A stretch of 64,000 bases of DNA. It comes from Maylandia zebra (Eukaryota; Chordata; Actinopteri; Cichliformes; Cichlidae). Where the stretch lies: assembly GCF_041146795.1 (NCBI RefSeq), contig NC_135179.1, positions 26,585,047-26,649,046 on the forward strand, written 5' to 3'. This document shows positions 40,901 through 54,800 of this stretch, one piece after another (the stretch's first letter is position 1; the number at the start of each line of letters is the position of its first letter). The position numbers were made by a program, and so were the translations under genes. The notes under the pieces are model-generated. The model had not been told where the DNA came from, made no database searches, and worked only from the letters and a program-made list of their open reading frames with translations.

Positions 40901-43900
40901 ATCTTTATACAGATGCAAGCTATTATGCAGATGCATTTAAGTTAAACATTAACTGCAACAGTAATGTTTCAGAGGAACTGACTAAGAGTCTGACTGCTGG
41001 ATTACTGTCCACAGAGTAAGAAACATGTAGACTACATAGACTTTATTCTGAGCTGTCTGTCTCTATCCTTATATATTGATGAGTGAATGGCTGTAACAGC
41101 CCTGATGTGATTTTTTTTTCCAACCTAACTTCTAAGGTGGGATTTCACTGTTTCTAAAAACAAACATCTGCCAATTAAGTTGCTTTTCCATTTGCTCTTA
41201 GATGGACTTTACAAATGAGGAATGAGTGAGTGTCAATCAGCTGGTTTAGGTGCAGAGAAAAACTCAAGAGTTTTTTAGTTCAATGATCCGTTACCACGGT
41301 AACCAACTTAGTTAACTTTTTTCCTGGCACAGAAAACCAGGGTTTTCATCTCATGGTTAACAAACTCAGAGTTAGCTAAACCTGCTTCATGGAATAGGGC
41401 CTGGACCTACTACGATATAAAATTAGGTGGACGTAAAACTTACCACACATGATTCCCAGGGCAGTGCTAAACACAGCCATGTAGCCAAAGTAGAAGGATG
41501 TCTGGAACAGCCCATACATCCTGAAATACAACAGGTTAAAATGTAAGAGGTGTGTAAGATGTAAGCACTTCTACAACAGGATGTTTCATCGGATTAATAA
41601 AGAGTAAAACTCACTTAGTTTTGAAGAAATAGTAGTAAAAGGAGTACATGTACACATAAACAGCAGTGGATGCAGCAGAGAGGAAGCTCGTCCATTGCCT
41701 GGAAGAGAGGGACAAGCAAACGAGAAAGAGGATTGATGACAGGGTGACAATGCCTCAGTTTTGTGGCTGATATTCCAGAGATCCATGTGGGGGAAAAACT
41801 CACCATCTGTAGTCCTCAGCATTGAGAAGAAAGTATGTACACACAATGGTGACACACACAGTCACAATGCACAGGATAACCAGGACCAGCATCATGAAGC
41901 CATACACATAGTAGATTTTGTAGGCCCAGAAAGATGTGAAGATGAAGTACCTGTCACATGAGGACAAAAACAAAAAACACTTCAACATGGCTGTCTGGAT
42001 CATTTTAAACAGAGTCCCTCAGTAACACTGCAATACACTTACATTTCTATGAAAATGGAACCAAAAGGAAGGATTCCTCCAAGGCACACGATGACAGCTG
42101 GCTCCATGAACCTGAGAGCACAAAATTCAACATATTGACGTGGCCGTGTATCCTTGAGTGTTCGTGTCAGAGTCCCCCTTCAGGGTAAGGACACATGACA
42201 AATTGTGTTACGAATGCGAGAAGGGGGAAAAGTTGACAGATTGGAAATTCAAGTAGAGTCAGACAATGGCCTTAGGTCACATCTACCTTTTCCATTTGGC
42301 AGCAAGCCACAGTGCTTGGCAGAACGTTGTAAATGTTAATAAACCTGCAGTCGATCGCTTTTCCATATTTCATAACCTAAAAGTGTTTGTGCAGACAGCT
42401 AAAATGTTTTGAACTTTAAACCTGACATCTGGCAACTTAAACACAGGCCATTCAACACCTTGTGTCACCTGCATCGAGTACGACATTCTCACTGCCCACT
42501 GATCCGATAAGCTAAGCCTCCATCTTCTGACATTTTATAAACAAAATAAAGGACACCTGCCACTTACGAGAATCATAAATAACTCTCCCCTGACCGGTGC
42601 CCCTTACAAACTAACACTAACGGCACTTGGGGCAGGGTCTGCATGAGAGAATTATTTTAGGGATACGTGTTCTCATTTACATCGTAGAGGGACAACACTA
42701 AAAACAAAAACTGTTGAAAGCGGTGACCTCAGGGTAGTCTTAAGTTCCAGTTACACTCTATCCATTATCTGACCCCACGTCTCTGTCACTAATAATAATA
42801 ATAATAATGGATTGGATTTATATAGCTCTTTTCAAGGCACCCAAAGCGCTTTACAATACCACTATTCATTCACTCTCACATTCATACACTGGTGGAGGCA
42901 GCTACAGTTGTAGCCACAGCTGCCCTGGGGCAGACTGACAGAAGCGAGGCTGCCATATCGCGCCATCGGCCCCTCTGGCCAACACCAGTAGGCAAATAGG
43001 GTAAAGTGTCTTGCCCAAGGACACAACGACCAGGACAGAGAGCCCAGGGATCGAACCGGCGACCTTCCGGTTACAGATGCGATTCCCAACCCCCTGAGCC
43101 ACGGTTGCCCACGTCTCTGTCACTAAGGCAAAGACAACTGCGACTGTCCACGTCAAACCACACCTACCATTTCTTCTCAGGGATCGGCCGCGGCACAGCA
43201 TTAACTCGGCAGGGAAAGTTGGGCTGGCCAGACAGATTCCTCCCCAAAATTGTTCCCACGAGGTTCAGAGGCAGGATGACAAAGAAGCAGATACAGCAGA
43301 CAGCAACCTGCAAAGATGACAAACATTTAATTGTTTTAGTTGGGCGGTCTGTATTTACGGCCATTATCCAGGGTGTTTCACATCCCCAATCAGTTGTTTT
43401 AATTTTGTTGACTGTGTTACAGAAGTTAATGTTCACTGCGTGATCTTATGGTACAAACTCAAATGTTCATTAAACTGGAAGAGTAACAGATGAATGGATT
43501 TCATCAGCAGATGCCCTAGATGTTTCTGAGGTTTGGCTGAGTCAGGGGAACAATGGCTATTTCATGACACTTTTGATTGATCAGCTCTGCAGCGCTGAGT
43601 GGAGCAAACAAACAGCTGTTTGTAATTTCTGTAATTAGCAATTTAAAAAATATGTGAAATGTTTGTGTGTGTGCATTTTTTATTGCTGTAGTGTCTGAAA
43701 ACATTTGGCACTGAATGAAGAAATAAAGCAAACAGAATTAAAACTCTACAGTGGGTTTGGGACTCTAGTGTCATAAATATCAGGTGAAGTGTGCATATTG
43801 TGTTTCAATTTGTTAGTACACTTTTCTCATTACTTCAGTTGTGTTCCCCTGCATGACTAAATCCCATTGCTGATACCAGAGATCTATGCGGCCACACAAT

Positions 43901-46900
43901 TTAAATGCTGGCTCTTGACTTGGAGGATGTTCTTCATAACATTGTGGTTTTTAGGGAGGTGCTGCAGTGTGAAATCCCACCATGGTTCCAAATGGGATGG
44001 CTCTGGAGGCGTGGTAGTAGATAGCAATGAAGTTGATGAAAAAGGCAGTCCCGCACACCATGGCTGGGATCATAAAGGCCCCAATGAACATTTGTTTAAT
44101 CCATCTCCTGCCTGTATTAAGCCAAAAAATAAATAAATAAATCAGACGGCAAAACACGACAAACTGCTTTATTAGGGCATGTCACACATATTTTGTTTGT
44201 AAGAAAACAAACTATTTTATTACCTCCTTGTTTTGCATACAAACTTCCCCCGAAGTAGCCATTGACAGGAGAGGTTGCAGCATACACAAAAATGGCTGTG
44301 CTCAGCATGGATCCTCTCCTACAGGGAAAAGAAAAAGTTAGGGCAAGTGAAGACCACTCCCCTTGGCGTTGCATATAATTTTTGTAGTATTTTATAGCAC
44401 ACTTGCACCCAATTCTTTGTCTAAAACAAAAGAAGAAAGATAGAAATGAACACTTGATTCCTTGATTTACAAAATGGTTACCTTCTTTTTTTTTTTTAAT
44501 TTCCTCTTATTTATACACAAATGATAATTAATTATTCTTTTTCTGTCTTCTTTCTATTTTCCTAATCATTTTGTTAATGTTAAGCATGACAGACTACAAC
44601 AAACTAACGTAAGTTAGCAGACCCCTCAAAATGTAAGGTAATGCTTTTTTAACAAGTTAATGCAAGTTCCAAGAACACCTCTTTCAACATGTAGCTCCCA
44701 AATATAGCACAGATGTTCTTTTTTCTACAATCCCGTTTCAGAGTCTGTAGCTTTAAAATCAACTGAGCTGCTGCTGTTCACACCTCTTCTAGGAAAAGGT
44801 ATGACAGTGAAATGAAGCCAATGGGAGCAGCACAGTATCTCTCCCACTTCTTTGTCTGAGTGATCTTATTAAATGTTATTATCAAGATCACAGCACGTCT
44901 TTAACTTTCTCAGATGTTATAATATAAAGTCTGGATTTATAGAGGGGAAAAAATGGCTTGCATGTGACACCAGGTTAACAGTCCTTCATACCCATTCTCT
45001 GCAGTGACGCAACACAAAAACACAACCCGCACAAAACTCTTGTCTATTGGCTTCAGTCATCAATCTTAAAAGTCTCCATTTTCCAATTGTTCTTCAATAT
45101 TAGCATTTTGAGCCTTACATCAAAAGGTAATTGTAACCTTAGCCACATTAGCCACTAGACATACCAGAATGGGATTTTTACCATAGCTGTGGAGACTAAA
45201 AATAAAAGCCAACAACTCAGTCTTCACTTCTGCAAGAGCCAAGACTGCATGAAATGATTTCTTGGGATTATTTAGAATACTTTCACTGCCTTCCCATGCT
45301 GCCAGACAACTTTTTTTTGACTGAGAAACTGAAGTCATTATATCACTATAAAGCCAGCAGACTCTGCAAACAAAAACTGTATTTTTACTTTAGCTTATTT
45401 GTTTTGCTGTAGAACTTTTTAAAACACAGAATAATGCACTTTTTATATTTTTCAGGATAAACAAAGAAAGCGAATAAAATTCGTAGAGGCTTTTAAACCT
45501 GGGAGCTCATGTAGTTGTGGGGGTGCTAGAAGAGAGCAACTTTTCACAACTTTACACAAAAATGAGCATTTTCACAGTACATATTTTCCTGATTATTTCA
45601 TATTTGAATTTTAGCTGAATGATTTAAACCTTGCTCTTTGATAAAACCGTAAGTGAGAGAAGACAAAGACTTTTGATAAGGGATCCAATACACAGAAATC
45701 AACTTTGCAACTAAAAACCAGATCAAAAACAGTCCTCAGCGAAATCTTACAATCATAACAAAATGTTCAATTACTCACTCTGTGTACAGATCCTCAACCA
45801 TAGCGACGATGATAACGATGAGGGAGACTGAGAAAATCTGGCAGCCGGAGCCAATAAGTGAAGAGAAGATCAGTGGATGGCTTGACGGCCTAAACACATC
45901 TCCATGTACCTGCTTCCACCCATATTCGTCTCCAAGGTCTCTATCCTGTTGGTACAAAGCAACATAAGGAAACTGAGAGAAAAGCGTGATGAGGGGAAAA
46001 AAACAACAAGAACAGATCTTAGTTCCATGTTAAAGCATGCAAGTACAGCCAAAGTTTACCATGTCATCCATTTCCTCCTCTTTGCTGTATCTGGCATAGT
46101 CCTTTCTTAGCGTTCTCATAAGAATCATGGACACCAGACCCACCAAGAAAATGACCATCATGAAGGAATTAAAGATGGAGAACCAGTGAATCTAAAAAAT
46201 ATATATATAGCAAAATCAAAAATTTTCTTTAAGAGCAACACTGGAAAGCTCTTTGCATCAAAACAGTACATCAAATAGCCACACTTGAGTAAAACAAATG
46301 AGTTATGACGCTGCATGGAAAACAAAACAAAGACTCTTATTGAGCAGGTTGGTCATTTACATTACATCTGTTGCAAGGCTCAACTTGCATCTTCTGAAAT
46401 GTCATACAGAGTTGTGCTATTACAACAAGCCAATGGTATCCCCACTGGCATGAGGAAGCATGTGAAACACCACAAAGGTTATTTCACTCACTCTGTGCTG
46501 AAAGAAGGATGGATCAAGGTACTTGTCAAATCTGTCTTCAAACTTTACATCTGACTTCTTCCATTTCACCTGGATAGGAGAGGTTCATTGGCATTTATGC
46601 ATGTGTTTACATGTCCTATGTATCCCCAAGAGAGTATAAGTCAAATATGGCAGATATACAATGATTTTTAGCTTCCCAGAATGTTAATCAAAAAGTACTC
46701 ACAGAATAGGACATTGGGATTCTTGTGTTTGGCACAAGTCTGACTTTCCCTTCGCTGGTCAGATTTACGTCAACGATTCTATTGCCATTGAAGCCGATCT
46801 CTAGTTTCTTATACGTCCACAGGTAGTGCTCTTCTCCATTTTCATCTGCCTCACCAACAATACCTTTAAAAAAAAAACAAAAAAAAAAAACGAAAAAACA

Positions 46901-49900
46901 ACTCGAGATCTCATTCAGCAGTGGTCCAATGGACAGGTGAAAATAAACACTTTAGTTATACAACATTAACAATCAGGGTGCAAATGCCAAATAAAGGCCA
47001 CTTTTGATAACTTTGTAACAGCATAATCTCTACTCACTTGTTACAGTCAGGATTTAGTTTTCATAAAAGGTCATTGCTGAGCAAAGAAGTCTGATGCAAA
47101 GCTAGAACTATGAATCTACTGTTGTGGCTATATATATATATATGTCTGTTTAATGTTTAATGCCTGAAAAATTGTTCCACATTCTGCACCACAAATTAAT
47201 GTAGACAGGAATTTTTGTTCTAGCATACATAATATTATGCAGGCGAGCTCACTTTAGTAAGCGGTACTACAAGTGAGCAAGTTCTGAAAGTGATGAACGA
47301 CAGGTCTGCAATTGCTGAGCTAAATAACCCTGATAAACATCTCATAAAAGAAAGGCACACCAGTGCACTTCTCACACAATAGCAACCCGGATGTTAGACT
47401 TATAGATATTCATGACACTCCTAATTATGCGACACATAACTCAGCAACGTTTGAGCAAATACCAGCGCCCCTCCCACTTCCTTCTACATCAGCTTGCATA
47501 GTCTGTTTAAACAGGGTAGGAGTGGCACCATTGTACTACTCCAACATATGTGAGTGTTCACACTGACTGCTTGTTAGAGTGACAGTCTTGACTCAGTAAC
47601 AGTAGTGAGTCATTAATATCCTTCTTTTGGTTTATATGAAACACTTTTGCACATGGGAAATGAATACTAAAAGCTGCAGGAGAATTTTTATGAGCTCTGT
47701 ATCCAAATATTCAACTATTTTAATGTTCATTGGGTTGTTATTCAGCAATCAAATTGGAAATATAAACAATTTGTTGCCAATTTAACAATTGTTTTATTTT
47801 TAAGCTTCTTTGCAAAAGAAATAAAATACAAGATTGTATCCTACACATCTTAACAATGTCTTGCTTGTTTGGCACAGGAACAGCACTCTGACTCTTTCTG
47901 ACATGTTCAGTGGGTGAGTGGACGGAGAGGTTTCAAAAAGTGAGACAGCAGCGGGGCACAGCGTGAGAGAAAAGTTAAACCTCCTGTTGCTTCCAACTTT
48001 CTCTCCGAGTTATCATTTTATACACAGATAAAGATGAAAAAACACCACAGCCATTGTCTTTAATACATGGGCTGAAGAGCTCACCTTGGGAAGTGTTTAT
48101 TATTCTGGACAGCCCTAACACTCAGTACATCCAGTGTCTTTATTCATTTTATGTCAAAATGGTTCCACTCATTAGTATATTTTTCAGTCAGCATAATACC
48201 ATAAAATTATTCTAAAACGTAAAGCTGTATATAAGCTAATCAACCGGTACACTGCACTAATTAAGCTGATTCAAAACAAAAACAATATAATACAACATAG
48301 ACTAAATCTTGAGTGCCTTTTATTCTGACATTTGACACATGACATTGTGTCCGGTTACACCTCCCTACAACACCGGTAAAGAATAAATGGACCAGTTATC
48401 TCAAGAATAGGAACTGGTTTTACTTCTTCACCATCAGGATGAAAATGTCGGTCACTCTACTCTAAATATTACCACATCACCACTAATAGCCAGTAAGAGG
48501 GGATGCGTGAAATTCTGAGATGAGAGAGATGTTAAAAATAAATTTGGCTATGTTTTTTTTTGTTTGTTTGTTTGTTTTGTTTTTTTTGGGGGGGGGGGGG
48601 GGGGGGGGACTTTACTACTGCTGCATATTACTGTGAAAACAAATCTTTGTATGCTGTTGCAAAAAGCAATAAAAATATTGTTCACAAAAATAATAATTTT
48701 TCTATTTTTTTTTCATTGCTGTTGGATTTTGGTTTTTCTCCCTCTACTCCCTATACTGCTAGTAGTGAATGTAATCCTATGTGCTTACAGGGTAATAACA
48801 GTCAAAAGAGGAATGTCGCCCAATATCAATCTTCAGCAGATTGACATTATACCTATTACATCTATAGTAATAAGAACACACCTCAGAAGCTAGACAAAAC
48901 AAAAGAAACATGTAAAAGTAGATGTGTTAATAAAATAAAAAGTGGTTATCAACTTACCCCAGATTGGCAGGTCATCTATGTACATTTGGTACCAGTAGTG
49001 ATTCTTTATGGCGTAGACAAAAGCATCTCGTTTGGCTTTGTCCAACTCTATTTCACAGTATGTTGACTGCATGACTTCCTCTACAAAGATAAAGATCACA
49101 TTTTTAGTAAGTGTAGGAAGTTTTGTGGAATTAATAAAGCCAGACATCCAGAGACAAGCAACATTTTTTAGTTATAATGCTCTTGCTGATTCAAAAGTCC
49201 TAAAGAGGTGGAAGTCAGTGTAAGTACCTTTGAACTTTATTTGCAAGCCGCTGAATTCAAGCTCCACTCCCTGCAGAGCCTCTCCAAGTGTTTCATGGTA
49301 ATGACTGATGGTCTTCTGGGAGCCCGCACAGAAGGGCAACGAGAAATACTTGTATGTCTCCTGTCGGTTGTGGTAAGGCCCCACTGTGTTCATCCATAAA
49401 ACTACCTCCTCCTTATCTGTGTACTGCAAAAGTAAAACAGGAGGACTCTTATAATTAAATCCAGGAATGCTACACCAGTTCTGCAAGTACTGCTGATGTC
49501 CTATTCTTATTCTATCGATAGTGCACCAAAGAAACTTCTGTGAGTTGCCAACAACTTTTAAAACAATAGCAGCAACTTTCAGAGCACTATCGCGTTATAA
49601 ATCATGCAAACAAATGTAAATTTCAGGCTCTTTTCACACTGTTATCGAGCCATCCTCGTAGCACTATTGTGTGTTAGCTATGTGTACCACTGGCAAGGAA
49701 GTTCTCGTGAATGCAACATCCGCCTCTTTACTTAACAGCTTCCACATTAGCGCCCCATTTATAATTAAGACAATGTAATGCACATTATTATCTTGTTAGC
49801 CAGGTGTAATTAGGGAGGCTGGATCTGACAACGGAGAACAAAAGTAATATGAAGAGGGCCTTAAGTTTAATCGATGTCAAGAGTAAATGTTTTTCATTAA

Positions 49901-50418
49901 TTGTGTTTGCGAGGCTAAACGGACGGCAGTTTTATAAATCTTGCCTTTGATTAACTAACTAACGTTAGCTACAGGCTAACTAGCTGCTAACTTAAGTGTA
50001 GCTTCCGCCGGTGCTCAAGTAAGGTTGCAAAGACCAGCTTGGAAGATGTGCTAACAAGCTAGCAAGCAAACGTTACTCATAAGCACTTAGGCCGATAAGT
50101 AGTGACAACTTAGCCGGCTAAATGAATGCCTACCCGTTTGATAGCTCACCCAGTATCAGTATATAACCCACAAAGACCAAGTCATGAACCCTGTCACGTT
50201 TATAATTCTGTTTTGTGGGGTGTAGCTAGCCGTCGCGGCTACAGTTAGCAGGTTACACAGAGCACAAACGTCCATTATTTTCAAGGCTCCCCCTTTTCAG
50301 TCGGCCTCTCAAAAAGGTGTCTTACCGTGTGGTCATGTTCGTCTGCGTCGACAGGTGATAAAGAACATACAAGTGCGAAAACCACCGCCGCTACCACCTT
50401 CCACCTGGAATATCCCAT
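37904..50418 (-). CDS. tm9sf3: Transmembrane 9 superfamily member 3
   Basis: Fifteen minus-strand exons: 50418-50326, 49423-49228, 49080-48958, 46863-46703, 46569-46492, 46191-46060, 45945-45779, 44318-44224, 44111-43981, 43307-43168, 42111-42043, 41950-41804, 41698-41615, 41520-41444, 37971-37904, joined to 586 aa (human 589). Residues 1-25 are a signal peptide ([20 protein letters not shown]). A lumenal domain follows with the stretches [15 protein letters not shown] and [15 protein letters not shown]-like. Nine hydrophobic segments come after that, and the C terminus ends NVKID, whose KxD motif is the known COPI-binding Golgi-retention signal of nonaspanins. The protein is a Golgi/endosomal multipass membrane protein implicated in cargo sorting and glycosylation homeostasis. 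Intron 14 (37972-41443) contains a transposon-like element and a hairpin, and intron 10 contains an interspersed repeat. Confidence 0.97.
39051..39088. repeat. Short perfect hairpin
   Basis: Sixteen-base arms (39051-39066 and 39073-39088) are perfectly complementary, separated by six bases. It lies in tm9sf3 intron 14. Arms this short and the lack of further pairing argue against a microRNA precursor. Confidence 0.85.
39739..41402. mobile_element. Non-autonomous DNA transposon, Harbinger-like?
   Basis: The left end CCTATTCTGAGATGAGTC ... CAAACTCTGAGTTT and the right end, read on the other strand, CCTATTCCATGAAGCAGG ... CTAACTCTGAGTTTG form imperfect inverted termini about 1.66 kb apart. AACTCTGAG and GGTAACCA-type motifs recur near both ends, as in fish PIF/Harbinger-type elements. 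The interior has no transposase frame. The target-site duplication could not be fixed, so family is tentative. It occupies much of tm9sf3 intron 14. Confidence 0.4.
42789..43121 (-). repeat. Interspersed SINE/LINE-type repeat with AAT tail
   Basis: On the minus strand a block of about 310 bases (containing CCTTGGGCAAGACACTTTACC and AAAGCGCTTTGGGTGCC on that strand) ends in an (ATT)n tail at 42789-42808. It matches a very widespread teleost retroposon type by recollection. There is no useful open frame. It sits in tm9sf3 intron 10, 60 bases from exon 10. Confidence 0.6.
48588..48608. repeat. Poly-G run of 21 bases
   Basis: Follows a T/TTTG-rich tract in tm9sf3 intron 3. It generates spurious glycine-rich open frames. 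Confidence 0.95.
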
Positions 50419-51879
50419 TATTTTCAGAAAAAAAGTGTACAGAAAGACTGGGGATGTTAGCTTTGCACGGCTATCCCACCTTCTTCCTGGTTGTATGACA
50501 GAGGCAATTTTTAGGGATGCTCTCGTACGCATATGGCGTAAGAGCCTCATGAGCGTTCGTCGTATGCACGTTCGATTGGCTGAAAAGAGGCACGTGGCTG
50601 ACGACGTCCAGTCAGCGCAGAAAACGATGGATACACGGTGATTATAGAAACTCTGTCGGCGCATCTACCGCAACCTTCGGCCACGTCATCCGACTGCAAA
50701 GACTGGAGCTTCAACTTTGACAGAGAGCTGGTGCATGAAACATGATCCTCGAGTACAACAAGCGGGTCTATTCACTGTCTGATGAGGCCTCTTAATGGAC
50801 CCAAAGTTGTCCGAACAATTTGTCAGTCTGAGCCACGATAATGCACAATTTTAAGCAAGCGCAGCAACCTCTAAATGTCCTACTTGTTTGGATTGCAGTT
50901 CTAGGTTATTCTTTGGATAAAGCTGATAAGTTAAACCTGAGTTTAAGACTGTAACTTAAAAGTTCCTATGCACTTTGACTACATTTATCTTTAAGGACAC
51001 AGTTCAGCTCAAGGTAGGCTGACTTGGTAGACTGATTTTCAAACAGACACTCGTCTTCCTTGACTACTTAAATGCTCTATGGTCTCATTTAATATGTACA
51101 ATTGTCTGAGTCAGATTCTGACGCTTCAAAATGAAAATTAGTTTTACATTACAAATTTCAACTTTACCTGAAAGTTACCTTGTTTCTCATTTACTGCCCC
51201 CTACTTGGGTGAAACTGCACAGCACATGACATTACCATAATTTACAAGAGGGCTTGGTTCACAGTCAGTCAACATAACTTTAATTAATGCAATGATAAAT
51301 ATACCATTTCCTTGTGTTTCCTTCTTTGTATTTCCTTACAGTGGAAGAAATCATTTAATATTAGCAGATTTTTTTAACACATTTGTGGATATCATACATG
51401 TTGAACTATAGTCCTCAGAGATCCCATCTTGTAGCTGTTTTTAACAAGACAGACATAAAAATGAAATTCTCAAAAACTTATCTGTATGCTCTACATATTC
51501 TGTGGTTTAGACGACGTAACTCAGGATTTCTGTCTTTATTTCCTTTTTTTTAAACGACACTTGTGATAACAGAAGATAACACAAGTTATCACTTGTGTGG
51601 TAATGTCTCACATTTCCATTTCCTATTTACAATCACAAAAATCAGCAGTTAACAATCCTAAAGCTGCAACTCATTTAGAAACACAATCTTATAAAAGCTT
51701 CAAAAATTCTTTCAGTTCATTAAAAACTTTAAACTCATTCAATTTACAGTGTTCAGAATTCATTAAGATGTTTCAGTAAATCACTTTTTCTTTTGCAAAA
51801 TAAGTAAAGCAACTCATTAAATCAGTGGTCTCCATGTGAAGTATGACGAGGCCTTTCTGCTTCAGACGTCTTTCCAGCA
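50419..51879. promoter_or_regulatory. tm9sf3 upstream / ABHD12-like 3' flank
   Basis: The tm9sf3 promoter is expected in the first 250-300 bases, which are GC-richer and CpG-containing. The remaining 1.1 kb is AT-rich and includes the 3' UTR of the following gene, which is transcribed in the same direction. No coding frame of note. Confidence 0.5.
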
Positions 51880-54800
51880 TTACAAAGACTGCACAAACCT
51901 CCTGTAGAAGAGACACGAGGGAACACAGTACACATGTTGTGGAAATGAAACAGATTTGGTGTAATCACTACGAGCACGATTAGTGTGATGTTTTCTCACT
52001 TTACGATTTCAGGCAGACGGGGGTCTCTGTATAAGCCGTTGTGCAGATATCCCAGAGACCCTTCAAATGTCACCAGCTTGACTCTCTCTGTATTCTGGGC
52101 ACGCGCTGCCACCTCGTATGTCTGGGGGAGTAAAGAGAAGGAATTTCAGTTTACCTAAAACAAAAATGTTCCTAGAAGAGTCATTAATTACTTACAGCTC
52201 TAATGAAAACACTGACTCAGTTTACTTTAAATGACAAGCAGCTGTCTGTGCCACTGATACCTGCTGAGCAACCTCAATGGGAACCAAGTGATCATCCTCA
52301 GAATGAAGGAAAAGTATGGGGCTTCTCATTTTCTTCAAACTGCAGAATAACAGAGCTATATCAAATCACAGCATTTTTCTAGTAATAACATTTTTAGCTT
52401 ATTAACGTATTACATATCTCTTAATATTTCACTACTGTATGTACATAACCAACTTACTTTTCTTCAGTAGGAAAGACAAACTTATTATCTTCCCATGGTG
52501 CTCGGTATAAGTAACCAAGGCCTGGAAATTTCCAGTAACGCTTTAAACACAAAGAAAAAAGTCATTGTAAAGTCTGTTGTGATGCAGTAACACAGTCACA
52601 TGAAATAAATACAGCAAATACTAAAGGTGGTAGGTTAGACGAGCATACCCAAGCAAAAGGGTTAAATGGAGGAATATTTTGCCGAACAGTATTGAATGTG
52701 CCTTCAAGGATCACCCCATCAAACACCACTCCTGAAAAGAACGGGAAACAATCACCATGTTGAGCTCACATGCTCTTATGTCCAATTTATGCTTCAGCAG
52801 GAACTTTACATCATAGCCTACGACGCAACCTGACGTGCACCTTATAAGAAACGCAGCTAACACGTCTGGTCGATGTAGCCGCAGATATTGGGTTATATAT
52901 TGGATTCCTCCTGTGCTGCTTTTCACTGCAGTCTTTGAATATATCAGTGAGATAATAACAATCATCACCTCAGTATATGGAAAAATAATCTTAGCATCAA
53001 CATGAGGACTCAGTAACTAATGGTTACCACGTGGTAACCATTAGTTACTGAACAGAATGGAGGGCACAAAAATAAATGTGGGGACAAAGGTTAAGTCGTA
53101 GGCCCTGCAAAGATTCCTCGCAGAAGTTTAAATTGGGCATTACTTCTATTTGCTTGATTCATTAGTAGCAAAACCTACCCTGCTCCAGAAGTTTGTCTGC
53201 AGTGTTAGTCGCCACTCTGCACGGAAATACAGAAAAGCATTTTCAGTTTATCCAATACGTCACCTTCTCATCTCATCGATGTTGCCAGATTCATTACAGC
53301 TGTCGACTAATTTCAACCAAATCCAATTTGATTATGTTTTTTTAAAGAAATGCAAACTGGTTCGAGGTATCTTGTTTTGAGCATTATAAGGGTTTAACCA
53401 ATACAATGAAAAACAGCTAAATGTGCAACTACATTCATTTCAAAATGAACACGTCTGTTAAAAAAAATAACCCAGATATTAGAAAATGAACAAAAAAATT
53501 AGGTTAACATAAAAAATAGACATTAAGCACCGAATTATCTCCACCTGGAAAAAGACAGAAAAGCTATTTCTCAATATGAAACGGGAAATATTCAATTCAT
53601 GAGGGATCTGCGTTGCATAAAGCATTTATCACTTGCCTATTCATAAGGCTTCCTCCGTTTCTATTCAGTCAGTCAGTACAGGTAAGGTTCCATAATTTGC
53701 TGCCTAGTGACAAAAATCTGAAGTACTTCCAAACAGGGATCTTTAGGGTGCCGAGCTGGGCTGTGAACTATCTGCCATCATTACCACACAGTTGCTGATG
53801 AATTATTCCAGATTTAAATTACCCTCCTGCCAGGCTTAAGCACCAGGAAATTATGTATTTTTAAGATGTTTTCTTTGACAACTGTTAACTTTGCTCATTA
53901 ATGTTATTAGCCTCCTGATCCTGTTCATCATTTTTGCATATAAAAACAGCCTGGAAGAGTTGGTAGAACTAAAAATGCTATGGCTTCTCATCATTTACCT
54001 TCAGTTGTTCATCTGGTGGGTCCTGGTTAAGATCAGCAGCTTATCCTAAGCCTGAAGTAAAAAGAACTGTACCAACGCCATCCAGCTGCTTCTATCAGGT
54101 TTTATAGTAGAAATCCAACTTTGCAGCCTATGCAGGACTTTTTTGCCCCAACAAGCAAATTTTACTTTTTACAGTCGAATGGCATTATTGCTTTCTGTCC
54201 AATTCGATAATGAAATTTAGAATAGCTCTTGACTGTTGCAGATTATTACTTCAATATTTTAAAAGGAAGAGGATGTGACAAGTATTCCAAACATTTTTTG
54301 GGAGTGTGTAAAGGTTTCCAAAATGCTGCACATCAGGAGTCTTTCCTTACTGACCCAGTGCCAAGAGAATGTCCCCAGATAACGACAAGGCTGTTTCTGC
54401 TGCGTTCTTTGACCCAGTTGTACACGCAGAGGAAATCAGTGGTCAGACCGGCTTCAGTTGGCTCTCCGGTGGAGTCTCCAAAACCTGCCAGAGTTTGTCA
54501 CATCATTTGCTATTCACGGTCACGTCAGAGAGCTGAGCTTGAGAGCAAAGCAGCCACAAGGTGGCAGTCACTTAGAGGAAAACCCTCATCAGACATTGAC
54601 CTGAAGCTGAACTGATCTCTTTTGACTGCCTTACAACAAACAACTCATCAAGCGCAACAAAATTAGTTCACAGTGATTATATGTCTGCAAATGATATTAA
54701 ATCAATGTGAGAAGGTTTTGCTTTACAATCAATACTAAGGCTAAAAAGCACTGAAATAGAAAATATGTTTAAATAAGAGTCATAAATCTCCATTTGTACC

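Noticed and set aside
48560-48893. Gly-rich open frames near 48.6 kb
   Set aside because: Produced by the poly-G run in a tm9sf3 intron; no family resemblance.
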